Positions 35,070 through 44,516 of a DNA stretch of 64,000 bases are shown here, piece by piece; position 1 is the first letter of the stretch; each line of letters begins with the position of its first letter. The notes under the pieces are model-generated. The model did no database searches and was not told where the DNA came from. It worked only from the letters and a program-made list of their open reading frames with translations. The translations under genes and the position numbers were made by a program. Origin of the DNA: Jejuia sp043557195 (lineage in GTDB: Bacteria; Bacteroidota; Bacteroidia; Flavobacteriales; Flavobacteriaceae); NCBI GenBank assembly GCA_043557195.1, contig CP121314.1, forward strand, positions 558,001 through 622,000, read 5' to 3'.

Positions 35070-36401
35070 TTATTCTGTTCTGAAGCCAGCGATTTTTTGT
35101 TTTAGTTTTTCAACTATTTCGGGATTATTTTCAGCTATATCATTCTTTTCAAAAGGGTCTTCATCAATATTAAAAAGTTGAACTTTCTCTCCTTGTTTTC
35201 TCTCAGCATCGGGTATTATTAACTTATAAGGCTTAGCAATAGCGATATTGTAGAACATGCTTGAATCGATGGTAGTGAAATCATGTGCATAAATTTCACC
35301 AAAAACAACATCACGTTCTTTCAATTTTTCATCATTTAAAACGCTAATTCCCGGTAAGTCTTCCGGTTGTTCAACTCCTAAAACATCGAGTACCGTTGGT
35401 ACCATATCTATACTACTCACCACAGTTTCAGCATCCATTTTCGGCTCTATTTTCCCTTTCCACTTGTACATAATTGGTGTGCGCATACCTAAATCGTAAG
35501 GTGCCCTTTTTGAAATTTTAGCATAGGTGTTTTTATTAGGTTCCTGTACCCAGCCATTATCACATACATAAACAAACAACGTGTTTTCCATTTGTCCCTT
35601 AGCCTCAATCATATCAAATAAATCTCCGCAAGTTTCATCAAACCACTCGCACATCGCCCAATATTTGGCAACGTATTCAGTAGGCGCTTTTGGTAAATAT
35701 TTATCTAAAAGTCGCTGTGGTGGCGTATGCGGCTGATGTGGTAAAAACGGCGCATACCATAAAAAGAAGGGCTTCTTTTCTTTAGCGGCCAAATCTAAAT
35801 AGCTATTAATAGTATCCAATCCTTTTCTTCCAATTTCTAAACCATAATCGCCGTGACGTCCACCTCTATTCGGGTCACCATGTGTCATTCCGTAATCAAA
35901 CCCACCAATTTTATGATTACCATGCCACCACTTTCCTGTTTGAAATGATAGATAACCTTTTTCTTTTAACATATCTGGAAGTGTAGTTAATTTTTCAAAA
36001 TGAGGAATTATAGGCTTATATGCTTCTGCTCTGTTTTTTTTTCGGTCCTTACTACGATCATAAACTACATCATTACCCAAAATCTTATGGTCTTTTGGAT
36101 ACAAACCTGTAATTATAGTTGCTAAAGAAGGCGAACATAAGGATGTAGGCACATATCCTCTAGTAAAGGTTAAACTCTCTGAAGCAAATTTATCTAATCG
36201 AGGGGTTTCTATTTGCTCATGATTCATAAAACCATAGTCCGTCCAAGACTGGTCGTCGGAAAGTATGAATACAATGTTAGGTGGCGTTTGTACTTCATCT
36301 GACACTTCATTTTTAATAGTCTCACTTTTAGTCTTATTTCCGCAAGACAAAAGAGTACCTATCATTAAAAAAACCAGAAATAGTGATTTAGTTGTTTTCA
36401 T
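35070..36401 (-). CDS. Sulfatase-family protein with CSPSL in place of CxPSR, lipoprotein
   Basis: 443 residues with lipobox LLSC (Cys20). The alkaline-phosphatase/sulfatase fold is clear: NIVFILSDDQSWTDYG near residue 42, GKWWHG near 157, and VYVCDNGWVQEPN for the late metal site. The signature region reads SLCSPSLATIITG, so Cys89 is kept but the Arg of CxPSR is Leu93. As I recall, this variant occurs in a distinct group of marine sulfatases, so it may be a true subfamily trait. Whether the formylglycine machinery still modifies Cys89 cannot be seen. It lies between the large lyase gene and another sulfatase. Confidence 0.85.
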   Translation of the reverse strand: MKTTKSLFLVFLMIGTLLSCGNKTKSETIKNEVSDEVQTPPNIVFILSDDQSWTDYGFMNHEQIETPRLDKFASESLTFTRGYVPTSLCSPSLATIITGLYPKDHKILGNDVVYDRSKDRKKNRAEAYKPIIPHFEKLTTLPDMLKEKGYLSFQTGKWWHGNHKIGGFDYGMTHGDPNRGGRHGDYGLEIGRKGLDTINSYLDLAAKEKKPFFLWYAPFLPHQPHTPPQRLLDKYLPKAPTEYVAKYWAMCEWFDETCGDLFDMIEAKGQMENTLFVYVCDNGWVQEPNKNTYAKISKRAPYDLGMRTPIMYKWKGKIEPKMDAETVVSSIDMVPTVLDVLGVEQPEDLPGISVLNDEKLKERDVVFGEIYAHDFTTIDSSMFYNIAIAKPYKLIIPDAERKQGEKVQLFNIDEDPFEKNDIAENNPEIVEKLKQKIAGFRTE

Positions 36402-36470
36402 TTTAATATGATCTTTTTGTTTATATTTTAAATATTTTGTAGTAACTAAATTCTTTTTGTTTTAACCAGA

Positions 36471-39400
36471 TTATTTAACAACTACTTTTTGCGTGTATCT
36501 ATTCCCTTGCTGGTCTTGAATAACTATAAAATACATCCCACTTGTCATTTTTTGGTCTTGAGTATTTATAGTTAATTCGTTTTGAACTTTGTTATTCGTA
36601 TAAACCTTTCTTCCGAGAACATTATAAATGCTTACATTTTTCCAATTAGATTTATTCACTTTTACTGTAAATGAATGGCTCGTAGGGTTTGGAAATACAT
36701 TTATTTTGAATTTATCTTCATTTTGGATATCTGATACTGAAAGACTCTTTAGTTTTAATTCAAACGAATCTAAATCAAAACCAAAATCTAATAAACTAAA
36801 CCTCAGCACATGCTCTCCTGCTTCTAAATCAAAATTTCCGATAGATTCTGTTAAGTATGCACCAGAACCTGTATTGGTCAATATGATATCGCTTAAAAAC
36901 GTCATATTTTCATCTGGAAAAGAAACCGTAAGTTGTTTAAATGCTGGACTTCTTCTTGTTTGATGTGTTACCTCTAATTCATAATTTCCTGATTGGGTAA
37001 CATCAATAGTATATTCTAACCACTCTCCATTTTTTATATCTCTCACAATTTGTCCGTTAGAACTAATATCTACCATTTCATTAGGTCTAAAGGATGAACT
37101 ATTTTGATTTTTCTTATCCCAATATGCAATATCAATTCCTCCATTATCATAATGTTCAAATTCTATTTTTCCAGGAACTGGATGTGGTTTACTATCTGGT
37201 CTGTAGGCCCATTGATTAGGTGTTAAAACAGTAAGTGTTCTTTCCTCTATATTACCTCCTGCATCCTTTGCCTCTATTTTAAGTAAATATGAAAGCTCGG
37301 TCATATTTGTTAATTCTGGTACTGAAGACCATACATAAGGGGCTTCTGTTAACGTACCAACACTTACATTATCTACAAATAAAGTGGCTTCTGTAAAATC
37401 GGTTCCAACAATAGCTTCAACCGCTAAATCACTTCCTTTTATTATTTCTTGGTTATTTTCTAAATCTTTAAACCCTAATACTCTACTTAAATCAAGTGGC
37501 ACCTCAATGACCTTTTGTCCTTTATTATTTGCATCGGCATCAAGTGCATGTTCACCATAGGTAATGCTAGTTCCTTCTCCAATATATAGGGTAATAAAGG
37601 CTTTTTCTAGGTCTTGCTCACGACGAATAATTGCAAAATGTCCTGTAAATTCAATACCTAAACTTGGAAGACTAAGCACTTTAGATGCATCTTCTTGACA
37701 AATAACATAATCTTTAATAATCTTATCACCAATCTGACTATTAACTATGGCTCCAACAATAACACCTTCTCTGTACAAATGTTCTACAGATTTAACACTT
37801 GTATTTACAGATTTAGAAGGTTCGAAAATATGCACATACGGTTTGTCCCAAGCTTCCCCTTGTTGTCTAATAGCTACAATTTGTGTTTTCTTGTTAATAT
37901 AACCCCCTTTTGCTTCTCTTGTTGCTGGCCCAAGTGCTTTAGTGTATTCCCTAGCTACTCCAGATGGCGCAAACATGTTCATATATGTATTTGTTTCATT
38001 TAAATCAAACCGAACTTTTACTGCATCATTTGTAGCTTGTGTAACGTTGGTATTTTCAAAAAATCGCCAACCTGGAGATTTTCTTAAATCGCCTATATCA
38101 TTTTGGTATCTGGTTGTTGGAGAGACTGCCAATTCTGTATCATCCATCGCCATAACATTAGTTACATCACCAATATTATGATATATATAATCATGAAAAT
38201 TATTTTCTCCTAAAGATTTTGAACGGAACATATCAAAATAATAACCTGTAGTTTCGCTGGTTCTAATTGTGCTTAAGGTTCTTTTTTGTTGATCGTTATT
38301 TACGGTATCATCTAAAAATTGTGTAGCAAAACTAAAATTAGGATTTATAGGGTCTTCCAAATGTTTTGGTTCTGCAGCTTCATTAACGGTTGTATTCATC
38401 CATAAATAAGAATCTGAATTCCAAGAACCAGGTTGAATACCATGTGTAGTACCATTTACAATAATCGTATTATTACCTGCATGTCGCCAAAAATAATCTG
38501 TATGCTCTGGTAATTTTCTTTCTGCAACTGTTTTAGGTAATCCAGCTCCAGGAGCCATAATATAATTGGCTCCATACAATTCTATAGTTATTCCTGTAAC
38601 ATGAGAATGTACATAATGTGCCCCACCAATAATACCAGTAAGACCATAATCTTCATTATTTTCTTTCACTAAATTACGTTGCAATGCGACTCCCGCGTGT
38701 TTGATAATAACTGTTGGTTTTTCAAAATCAATTTCTCCATCAATAGTGTTAGGTATATCTTCTGCCCAAAACAATTGTTCAAAAGCATCAACGTTTTCAT
38801 AAGTACTTATTCGTATGTTTGGAATATAACCTCCAATAGCGTCATATCCCTGTCTTAAAGCTATTTCAGCTTTTTGAACGTAATCACTTAGTCCCTTTCT
38901 AGATGCCAAATTATGCGTATATCTATAAATTTTTCTTGTTTGATCACTATATCTTTTAGAATCACCAAAACGTACAAAAGTTCTATTAGGATGCCTTAAA
39001 TTATCAAAGAGAAAGTTTCCATCTAATATATTGGTGTAATTATCCATTACATTTAATTCTGGTTTAAGACGATCTACTATATTAAGTACCATAGTTACAT
39101 TGGGCATAAAACTATAGCTAACGGGTTCTGGCCAAATGCCTTGTTCTCCAAATATGGGTAAGATGGTTTTGGTAAAAGAATTTTGACGCCTCGTTCCTAC
39201 GTTCCAGAAAATGTTAAACATGCGTTCCCTTTCTGCATCATCTTCTACACAAAGTATAGTAAATAAAGAACCTGGAGCCGTTAAAATAGGATGGTTACTT
39301 ACTGTTCTTCCATATCTATTATCTACACCCGTAAATTCTCCTAATGCATTCATTGCTATATTGTGCACTGCTTCTTGCGCCTTAACATTATCGAAAGGAA

Positions 39401-39953
39401 TTCTATTTCCCGAAGCTATTTGATACACCCTAGTTTCAGGTTCTTTTAAATAGTTTACCATAAAATCATAAGCGATAGCAAATTGTAAATACCCAGTACG
39501 TGGGTCCGCAAAATAATTACCGCTCATTGCAGTCTTATCTGGTGTTCTTGGAGCAAGTTCTTCTATATAATACCACAAAACATCTGCAGCAAATTGAGCA
39601 TATTTCTCATCTCCAGAAATATAATAAATCATAGCGGCGTATGATGCGTGATTTAAAGTTGAAGCATGTCCTGAAATAGCAGATCCTGCATTTGCTTCTG
39701 ATACATTATCGTCTGCTGCTAATGCTGGAATGGTGTTGAGAAAAGCTGCTGGATTTGTAACGTGTGTATTTACTTCAGAATCTACAAGACTCCTTGTTTG
39801 AGATACAATAGTACTAGCCCAAGTGTAGTTACTAATTTTTGATAAAACCTCAGATTTCTCAGCAGGAGTTGTCCAAATAATAGGATGCTCTAAGGATTGT
39901 GCTGACAAAAACACCACATTTAGGAAGAATAAGCCTAGTAATAGTTTTTTCAT
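36471..39953 (-). CDS. Large heparinase II/III-like lyase with CBM-like module, secreted by T9SS
   Basis: 1160 residues. A signal peptide (1-18, ending FLSA) leads to an alpha-toroid (about 25-390) with an Asn-His pair in VSNHPILTAPGS near residue 213. A beta-sandwich (about 410-810) has HYVHSHVTGITIELYG and HAGNNTIIVNG. An Ig-like segment follows (about 835-915), then a CBM6-like module (about 925-1075, IEFEHYDNGG ... GNYELEVTH). A type IX sorting domain ends it (NVFPNPTSHSFTV ... SGMYFIVI). The core is paralogous to the lyase at 25443, with similar stretches such as LYIGEGTSITYG. It is probably the extracellular endo-lyase that starts polymer breakdown, the smaller paralogue acting later. 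Confidence 0.82.
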   Translation of the reverse strand: MKKLLLGLFFLNVVFLSAQSLEHPIIWTTPAEKSEVLSKISNYTWASTIVSQTRSLVDSEVNTHVTNPAAFLNTIPALAADDNVSEANAGSAISGHASTLNHASYAAMIYYISGDEKYAQFAADVLWYYIEELAPRTPDKTAMSGNYFADPRTGYLQFAIAYDFMVNYLKEPETRVYQIASGNRIPFDNVKAQEAVHNIAMNALGEFTGVDNRYGRTVSNHPILTAPGSLFTILCVEDDAERERMFNIFWNVGTRRQNSFTKTILPIFGEQGIWPEPVSYSFMPNVTMVLNIVDRLKPELNVMDNYTNILDGNFLFDNLRHPNRTFVRFGDSKRYSDQTRKIYRYTHNLASRKGLSDYVQKAEIALRQGYDAIGGYIPNIRISTYENVDAFEQLFWAEDIPNTIDGEIDFEKPTVIIKHAGVALQRNLVKENNEDYGLTGIIGGAHYVHSHVTGITIELYGANYIMAPGAGLPKTVAERKLPEHTDYFWRHAGNNTIIVNGTTHGIQPGSWNSDSYLWMNTTVNEAAEPKHLEDPINPNFSFATQFLDDTVNNDQQKRTLSTIRTSETTGYYFDMFRSKSLGENNFHDYIYHNIGDVTNVMAMDDTELAVSPTTRYQNDIGDLRKSPGWRFFENTNVTQATNDAVKVRFDLNETNTYMNMFAPSGVAREYTKALGPATREAKGGYINKKTQIVAIRQQGEAWDKPYVHIFEPSKSVNTSVKSVEHLYREGVIVGAIVNSQIGDKIIKDYVICQEDASKVLSLPSLGIEFTGHFAIIRREQDLEKAFITLYIGEGTSITYGEHALDADANNKGQKVIEVPLDLSRVLGFKDLENNQEIIKGSDLAVEAIVGTDFTEATLFVDNVSVGTLTEAPYVWSSVPELTNMTELSYLLKIEAKDAGGNIEERTLTVLTPNQWAYRPDSKPHPVPGKIEFEHYDNGGIDIAYWDKKNQNSSSFRPNEMVDISSNGQIVRDIKNGEWLEYTIDVTQSGNYELEVTHQTRRSPAFKQLTVSFPDENMTFLSDIILTNTGSGAYLTESIGNFDLEAGEHVLRFSLLDFGFDLDSFELKLKSLSVSDIQNEDKFKINVFPNPTSHSFTVKVNKSNWKNVSIYNVLGRKVYTNNKVQNELTINTQDQKMTSGMYFIVIQDQQGNRYTQKVVVK

Positions 39954-40113
39954 TTTTTGAGTTTTATTTTATTTATTCAGTTTTTTGTTTTTCTATTTAC
40001 TGATATATTAATTTTAACCAGCCCCAATAAGCTCAATGCTAATTATTCGCCTTTTTACATCAATCTTTCCAATAAGAAAAAACGGCTTCATCACTTTGAT
40101 GTTCTGCATATTT

Positions 40114-42960
40114 TTATTCTATTGATATCTTGAAAGTCTTACTATCATTTTCGGCATTATTCCAATTAATGAATAATGATACCGAGCCTTCTTGTGGTTC
40201 TTTGATAAATGTTGGTTGCGCATCTGGTCCAAACTCGGTTGGTTTTTTCCATTTGGAACCAATTGCTGAAATGGAATTAAAAAAATAAAACCCTGCTTTA
40301 TCAGGATATTTCCATGATGCAAATTTTGCGTTTTCACCATTTACAGGGTTCAGTACACCCAAAATAACATCGCTATTATTTTGAAACCCTATAGAAACGT
40401 TATCTTCTAGATGAAACACAGCCCATTTCCAAGGTGCAAAATAGCCTTCAAACTCAGGTTGATTATAAACTTCACCTGGAATGTTAATTAATTTATCCAC
40501 TCCATACACATCATACAGACCGCCATCCATTCGATTTTTCCAAATTCTTGCAGGCCCTTCACCTAGCCACCTTTTACTTTTTACTGCATCTGCGTTTACG
40601 CTCATACCTATTCCTGCATATTTGTAAATGCCCTCTTGTGGGGAAAATTTATAGTCTAGTTTTATTTCTCCCGATGGTTTTATAGTCCACTTTATAGCAT
40701 CAAAACCATTACAATTATGGCTTTCTACAACAAAATTTTCACTTTCTTTTTTTACTAAAGCCTTAACTTCAAGTTGATTTTTTTCTTCTACTTTTGACGA
40801 ATCAGCCAGTTTTACATCAATAAAAGGAAAGTTTGTAACACTCGTTTGCTTTCCTTTTACTGCTACTTTTTTTAACACGGCGCTATGCGCATCAAATAAT
40901 ATAGTGGTTGTACCCAAATAAAAAAGGAACGGATTATTTTCATCCTGTTTTACTTTATTTCTTTTTGACGTTTGAAAGAAAATCGATTCTTTTTCTAGCA
41001 CTAATCGCTTTTCATAAACTAAATGCCCTTTATTATCAAAAACCTCAATAGCTAACGCATCGAAATTAGGATGATTTTTTGGTAAAACTATCCTTAACTG
41101 TCCTGTTTTATTAGGTGAAACATTAGGCGCAACTATTTTATTTGAAGTTACCGTTCTATGCCCTGATGCCGATGTATTAGGCGTTTCGAAAGCTATGAGT
41201 TTCCATCGAAATTCACATTCCTTTAAATTAACAAAATCGAACTTATTTTTAATGGTTAATTCGCCATTAAAATTTGACGTAATTATATCTTCTTCTATAC
41301 TTACAGGCGACCATATTTCTCTAACCGCATAAAAACTTCCGTCTTTTTCTGAATTAGGACCAACAATACCATCTGGTGCGTTATTACCTTGATGAAACGG
41401 CTGATTGTTCATATCTGTTCGCCTTAAACCTTCATCAAAAAGTGCCCAAATCATTAATCCGCCACCAACTTTTGATGCTTCGATAGCGTCCCAATAGGTT
41501 TTTAAGTTTGCACCGCCGCCGCCATCATATAACGCATGCAAGGCTTCATTGGGTAACACAATATGGTTTTCTTCAAACAAACGTTGCTTTAATAAATTGT
41601 AACCTGGGTAAAAATTAGTTTTTACAATGTCAAAACCTGGAGCATACCCCTTATAAATATCACCTGTTTTGGTTTCGTTTTTTAAAGGACGTCGTTTTTG
41701 GATATCCCATTTAAAAAAATCTTCATCAAACTTAGGATTATGTGCTAAGTGATTTCCATTACTCCATAGTACCACCGATGGATGATTTACATCTCTTACC
41801 ACTAATTCTTTTACAATTTTGCTCCCAATTTCATCCGGAAGTGCATGCCTCCAGCCTGGTAACTCATCCATTACCATTAAGCCCAAAGAATCACATAAAT
41901 TTAAAAACTCTGCATCTGGCGGGTAGTGACAAATACGCACCGTATTAAAGTTCATGTCTTGCATGAGTTTTATATTATCAAGCATATCTTGTTTGGTTAA
42001 TGTTCGTCCTGTTTCGGGTCTAAAACTATGCATGTTTGCTCCTTTTAATAAAACTCGTTTGCCATTTAAGTAAAAACCATCGTGATCTCGAACTTCAAAG
42101 GTTCTAAAACCAAATTTTTGTCTATACGTATGTAATGTTTTCTTTTTTTGCTTTAAAGTAACCTCAACACTATATAAGTTTGGATACTCATGAGACCATA
42201 ATGCAATCTCTTTTAGAGTGGCTTCTAAATGACCTTTATTTTTTAAAACTTTTCCAGAAAATGATTTCCCTACTTTTTGATTATTGCTGTCGTAAATTTG
42301 TGCTGTTAATGATACATTTTCTTTAGAAGCATATGTAAACACATCCATTTTAAAGTCGCCATTCATCCGAACATCAATAGCAACACGCTTTATAAAATTT
42401 ACTGGCACCTCTTCTATAAAAACAGGCCTAAAAACACCTCCAAACAACCAATAATCGGCAATACGTTCGGCTTTTACAACTTGAGGATGAGTGGCTGGTT
42501 TTAAAACTTCCACCTCCAAAAGGTTATCTCCGGTTTTTAAAAAATTTGTAATTTCATATTTAAACTCTGTAAAACCACCAATGTGAGTCTCTCCAACTTG
42601 TTTACCATTTAAGGTAACGGTAGTCTCTGTCATAGCGCCCTGAAACACTATAAAATAACGTTTATCTGATTTTAAATTGAATTTAAAATTATGACGATAA
42701 AACCCAATTTCAGGTTTGGTTTTATAATCTTTATGGTCTTTACCATAAGTATAATAGCCAAAACCTTTAGTTTCCCAATTTGATGGCACGGGTATAGTGG
42801 TCCAATAACCACTATTGCGTCCTTCAGACATTTTAAATTCCCAGTCAACAGCAGTATCGGCATAGGTACCGGACAAGTAGGTTTTTGTTTGTGCAATTAA
42901 ACCACTAAAAAAGAAAAAGTTGATTAGAATAAAATAATATGTATACTTACTAGTTTTCAT
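40114..42960 (-). CDS. GH2-family protein with the acid/base Glu replaced by His
   Basis: 948 residues with signal peptide (1-24, ending GLIAQ). The GH2 order is present: jelly-roll (about 30-185), Ig-like (190-290), TIM barrel (about 295-560) and C-terminal beta domains (to 948). The barrel motif that reads SLGNE in active GH2 enzymes is SNGNH here, so position 404, the proton donor, is His. The nucleophile region LPNEALHALYDGG keeps Glu472. Beta-galactosidase, beta-glucuronidase and beta-xylosidase are all possible ancestors. It may be catalytically altered or a binding protein. Neighbours are the BNR_4 protein upstream and the large lyase downstream. Confidence 0.8.
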   Translation of the reverse strand: MKTSKYTYYFILINFFFFSGLIAQTKTYLSGTYADTAVDWEFKMSEGRNSGYWTTIPVPSNWETKGFGYYTYGKDHKDYKTKPEIGFYRHNFKFNLKSDKRYFIVFQGAMTETTVTLNGKQVGETHIGGFTEFKYEITNFLKTGDNLLEVEVLKPATHPQVVKAERIADYWLFGGVFRPVFIEEVPVNFIKRVAIDVRMNGDFKMDVFTYASKENVSLTAQIYDSNNQKVGKSFSGKVLKNKGHLEATLKEIALWSHEYPNLYSVEVTLKQKKKTLHTYRQKFGFRTFEVRDHDGFYLNGKRVLLKGANMHSFRPETGRTLTKQDMLDNIKLMQDMNFNTVRICHYPPDAEFLNLCDSLGLMVMDELPGWRHALPDEIGSKIVKELVVRDVNHPSVVLWSNGNHLAHNPKFDEDFFKWDIQKRRPLKNETKTGDIYKGYAPGFDIVKTNFYPGYNLLKQRLFEENHIVLPNEALHALYDGGGGANLKTYWDAIEASKVGGGLMIWALFDEGLRRTDMNNQPFHQGNNAPDGIVGPNSEKDGSFYAVREIWSPVSIEEDIITSNFNGELTIKNKFDFVNLKECEFRWKLIAFETPNTSASGHRTVTSNKIVAPNVSPNKTGQLRIVLPKNHPNFDALAIEVFDNKGHLVYEKRLVLEKESIFFQTSKRNKVKQDENNPFLFYLGTTTILFDAHSAVLKKVAVKGKQTSVTNFPFIDVKLADSSKVEEKNQLEVKALVKKESENFVVESHNCNGFDAIKWTIKPSGEIKLDYKFSPQEGIYKYAGIGMSVNADAVKSKRWLGEGPARIWKNRMDGGLYDVYGVDKLINIPGEVYNQPEFEGYFAPWKWAVFHLEDNVSIGFQNNSDVILGVLNPVNGENAKFASWKYPDKAGFYFFNSISAIGSKWKKPTEFGPDAQPTFIKEPQEGSVSLFINWNNAENDSKTFKISIE

Positions 42961-43093
42961 TGTAAATCTTGTTTTTACCGCTTCAATTTATAAACGTTAA
43001 TCCTTATAAGTTCACAATAGACTAGATAGTTTTAATATGCCATTGGCCCCCATATTTCCTAGATTCTAAAATTCACCTGTTTACTCCTTCTTT

Positions 43094-44509
43094 TTAGTCC
43101 TTTATAATTTTAGCTTCATCTATAGCACGCTTAATAGGACCATGATCTCCCAACAAATACATTGTTCTATAATCTGTTCCAGATATTTTTTCCCCTACAA
43201 TAATTCTTGCATCTGGATGTGGATTATCAATTAGAGCCGATATCACAAAACCGGAATGTTTTCGATTTAAAAAAACAGGTCCTTTCTTAAACGTTTTACC
43301 CCCATCAAAGCTATCCCATCTACATATTTCTCCAACTTCTGCTTTGGTTTGACTTTCTATAAATAGGCATACTTCTGTAGTAGATTTTACTTCTAAATCG
43401 CCATCACCTTTGGGGAGATTGGAATTCTCACTTTTTAACCATGATTGTCCATCCCATCTAAAAAGTTGTATATGCTTTGGACCGCTTCTGTTTTCGCCTA
43501 CATCAGAACCTATCAACACACCTACATGTGGATTTCCATTTGGGTCTACATCTGTTATAGCTTGAAAGGTCCAATCATCAGATATGAGGCTTACCAAGGT
43601 TTTTTCATCTGCCATTTCCTTGGTTAAAGGCATTGCTAAAGGTTCATTTTTAACATTTTTCCATTGCCCTGTCTTAGTCTCAAAAACCATATAATAAAGG
43701 TTGTGTCTTTCTGGAATATGCCCACGTGCGTCTTGAACATTATTTTTATCTCTACAAATATGGTAGTCGAATGCTAGAATGATATCGTCTCCATGACCTC
43801 TATTCACCCAAGGATACCAAGAATCTTCGGCTTCAATATCTGTTCTACGTTTATGTTTTAAAAAGGAAACCGGCTCCCCAAAAGTGCGTCCATTATCTGT
43901 AGATTTTTGATATACCCAATTACTTCTGTGGGCACCGTGGCGATAAAATAGATACATATCACCATTATCCATTTTTACAAACTGACTGTATGTACCAAAT
44001 ACCGAAATATTATCCAGTGTTTCCCACTCAGAAATATCTAAAGGTTTTTTAGAAACCGCATGCAAATTTTTCCCATAATGATGATTACCCAATGGGTTTT
44101 CACCATTATCGGGTGTTCCCCCATGACCTCCAAACGCAATATGAATATATCCTGTATCATCAACAAGAATTGCAGGCTTACCATGATTGTCTATTTTTTT
44201 CTTTCGATTAGGGTCTTTACCCATTTCACTTATTCCTGCTTTAAATGGTCCTTTCCATTCTTTTGTAGTGTGATTGTATGAGGCTACATAAGGATCTTCT
44301 AGCGGTCCTTGGTATGCAACATAAGTTATTCCTTTATGGTAAATTCCTGCTGGATGTTGTACAATGGCGACGGCATTTCCAAAACCGTTATCGGCAAAGT
44401 AATCTACCAATTCATTTTCTTTTGTAGTTGCTTTACCATCTTTGGATTTTGATACACATCCTAAAAAGCAAAAACAAATGAATAGTATTTTAAAAAAGTA
44501 TTTATTCAT
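43094..44509 (-). CDS. BNR_4 beta-propeller lipoprotein, ulvan lyase candidate
   Basis: 471 residues with lipobox FLGC (Cys18). The body is a seven-bladed-propeller type BNR_4 protein. The most conserved stretch is NHGKPAILVDDTGYIHIAFGGHGG (His108 and His128 at its ends), followed by FVKMDNGDMYLFYRHG and WYPWVNRGHGDDIILAFDYH. Ulvan lyases of families PL24 and PL25 share this fold and a similar His-containing block, so lyase activity is a good guess. Family membership needs a search. It is placed 7 bases after GH106 in the long operon. The lipid anchor places it in an envelope membrane. Confidence 0.72.
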   Translation of the reverse strand: MNKYFFKILFICFCFLGCVSKSKDGKATTKENELVDYFADNGFGNAVAIVQHPAGIYHKGITYVAYQGPLEDPYVASYNHTTKEWKGPFKAGISEMGKDPNRKKKIDNHGKPAILVDDTGYIHIAFGGHGGTPDNGENPLGNHHYGKNLHAVSKKPLDISEWETLDNISVFGTYSQFVKMDNGDMYLFYRHGAHRSNWVYQKSTDNGRTFGEPVSFLKHKRRTDIEAEDSWYPWVNRGHGDDIILAFDYHICRDKNNVQDARGHIPERHNLYYMVFETKTGQWKNVKNEPLAMPLTKEMADEKTLVSLISDDWTFQAITDVDPNGNPHVGVLIGSDVGENRSGPKHIQLFRWDGQSWLKSENSNLPKGDGDLEVKSTTEVCLFIESQTKAEVGEICRWDSFDGGKTFKKGPVFLNRKHSGFVISALIDNPHPDARIIVGEKISGTDYRTMYLLGDHGPIKRAIDEAKIIKD

Positions 44510-44516
44510 TATCGTT

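Noticed and set aside
40114..42960. Calling the GH2 protein an ordinary beta-galactosidase
   Set aside because: The proton-donor position is His, so the activity cannot be assumed from the family.
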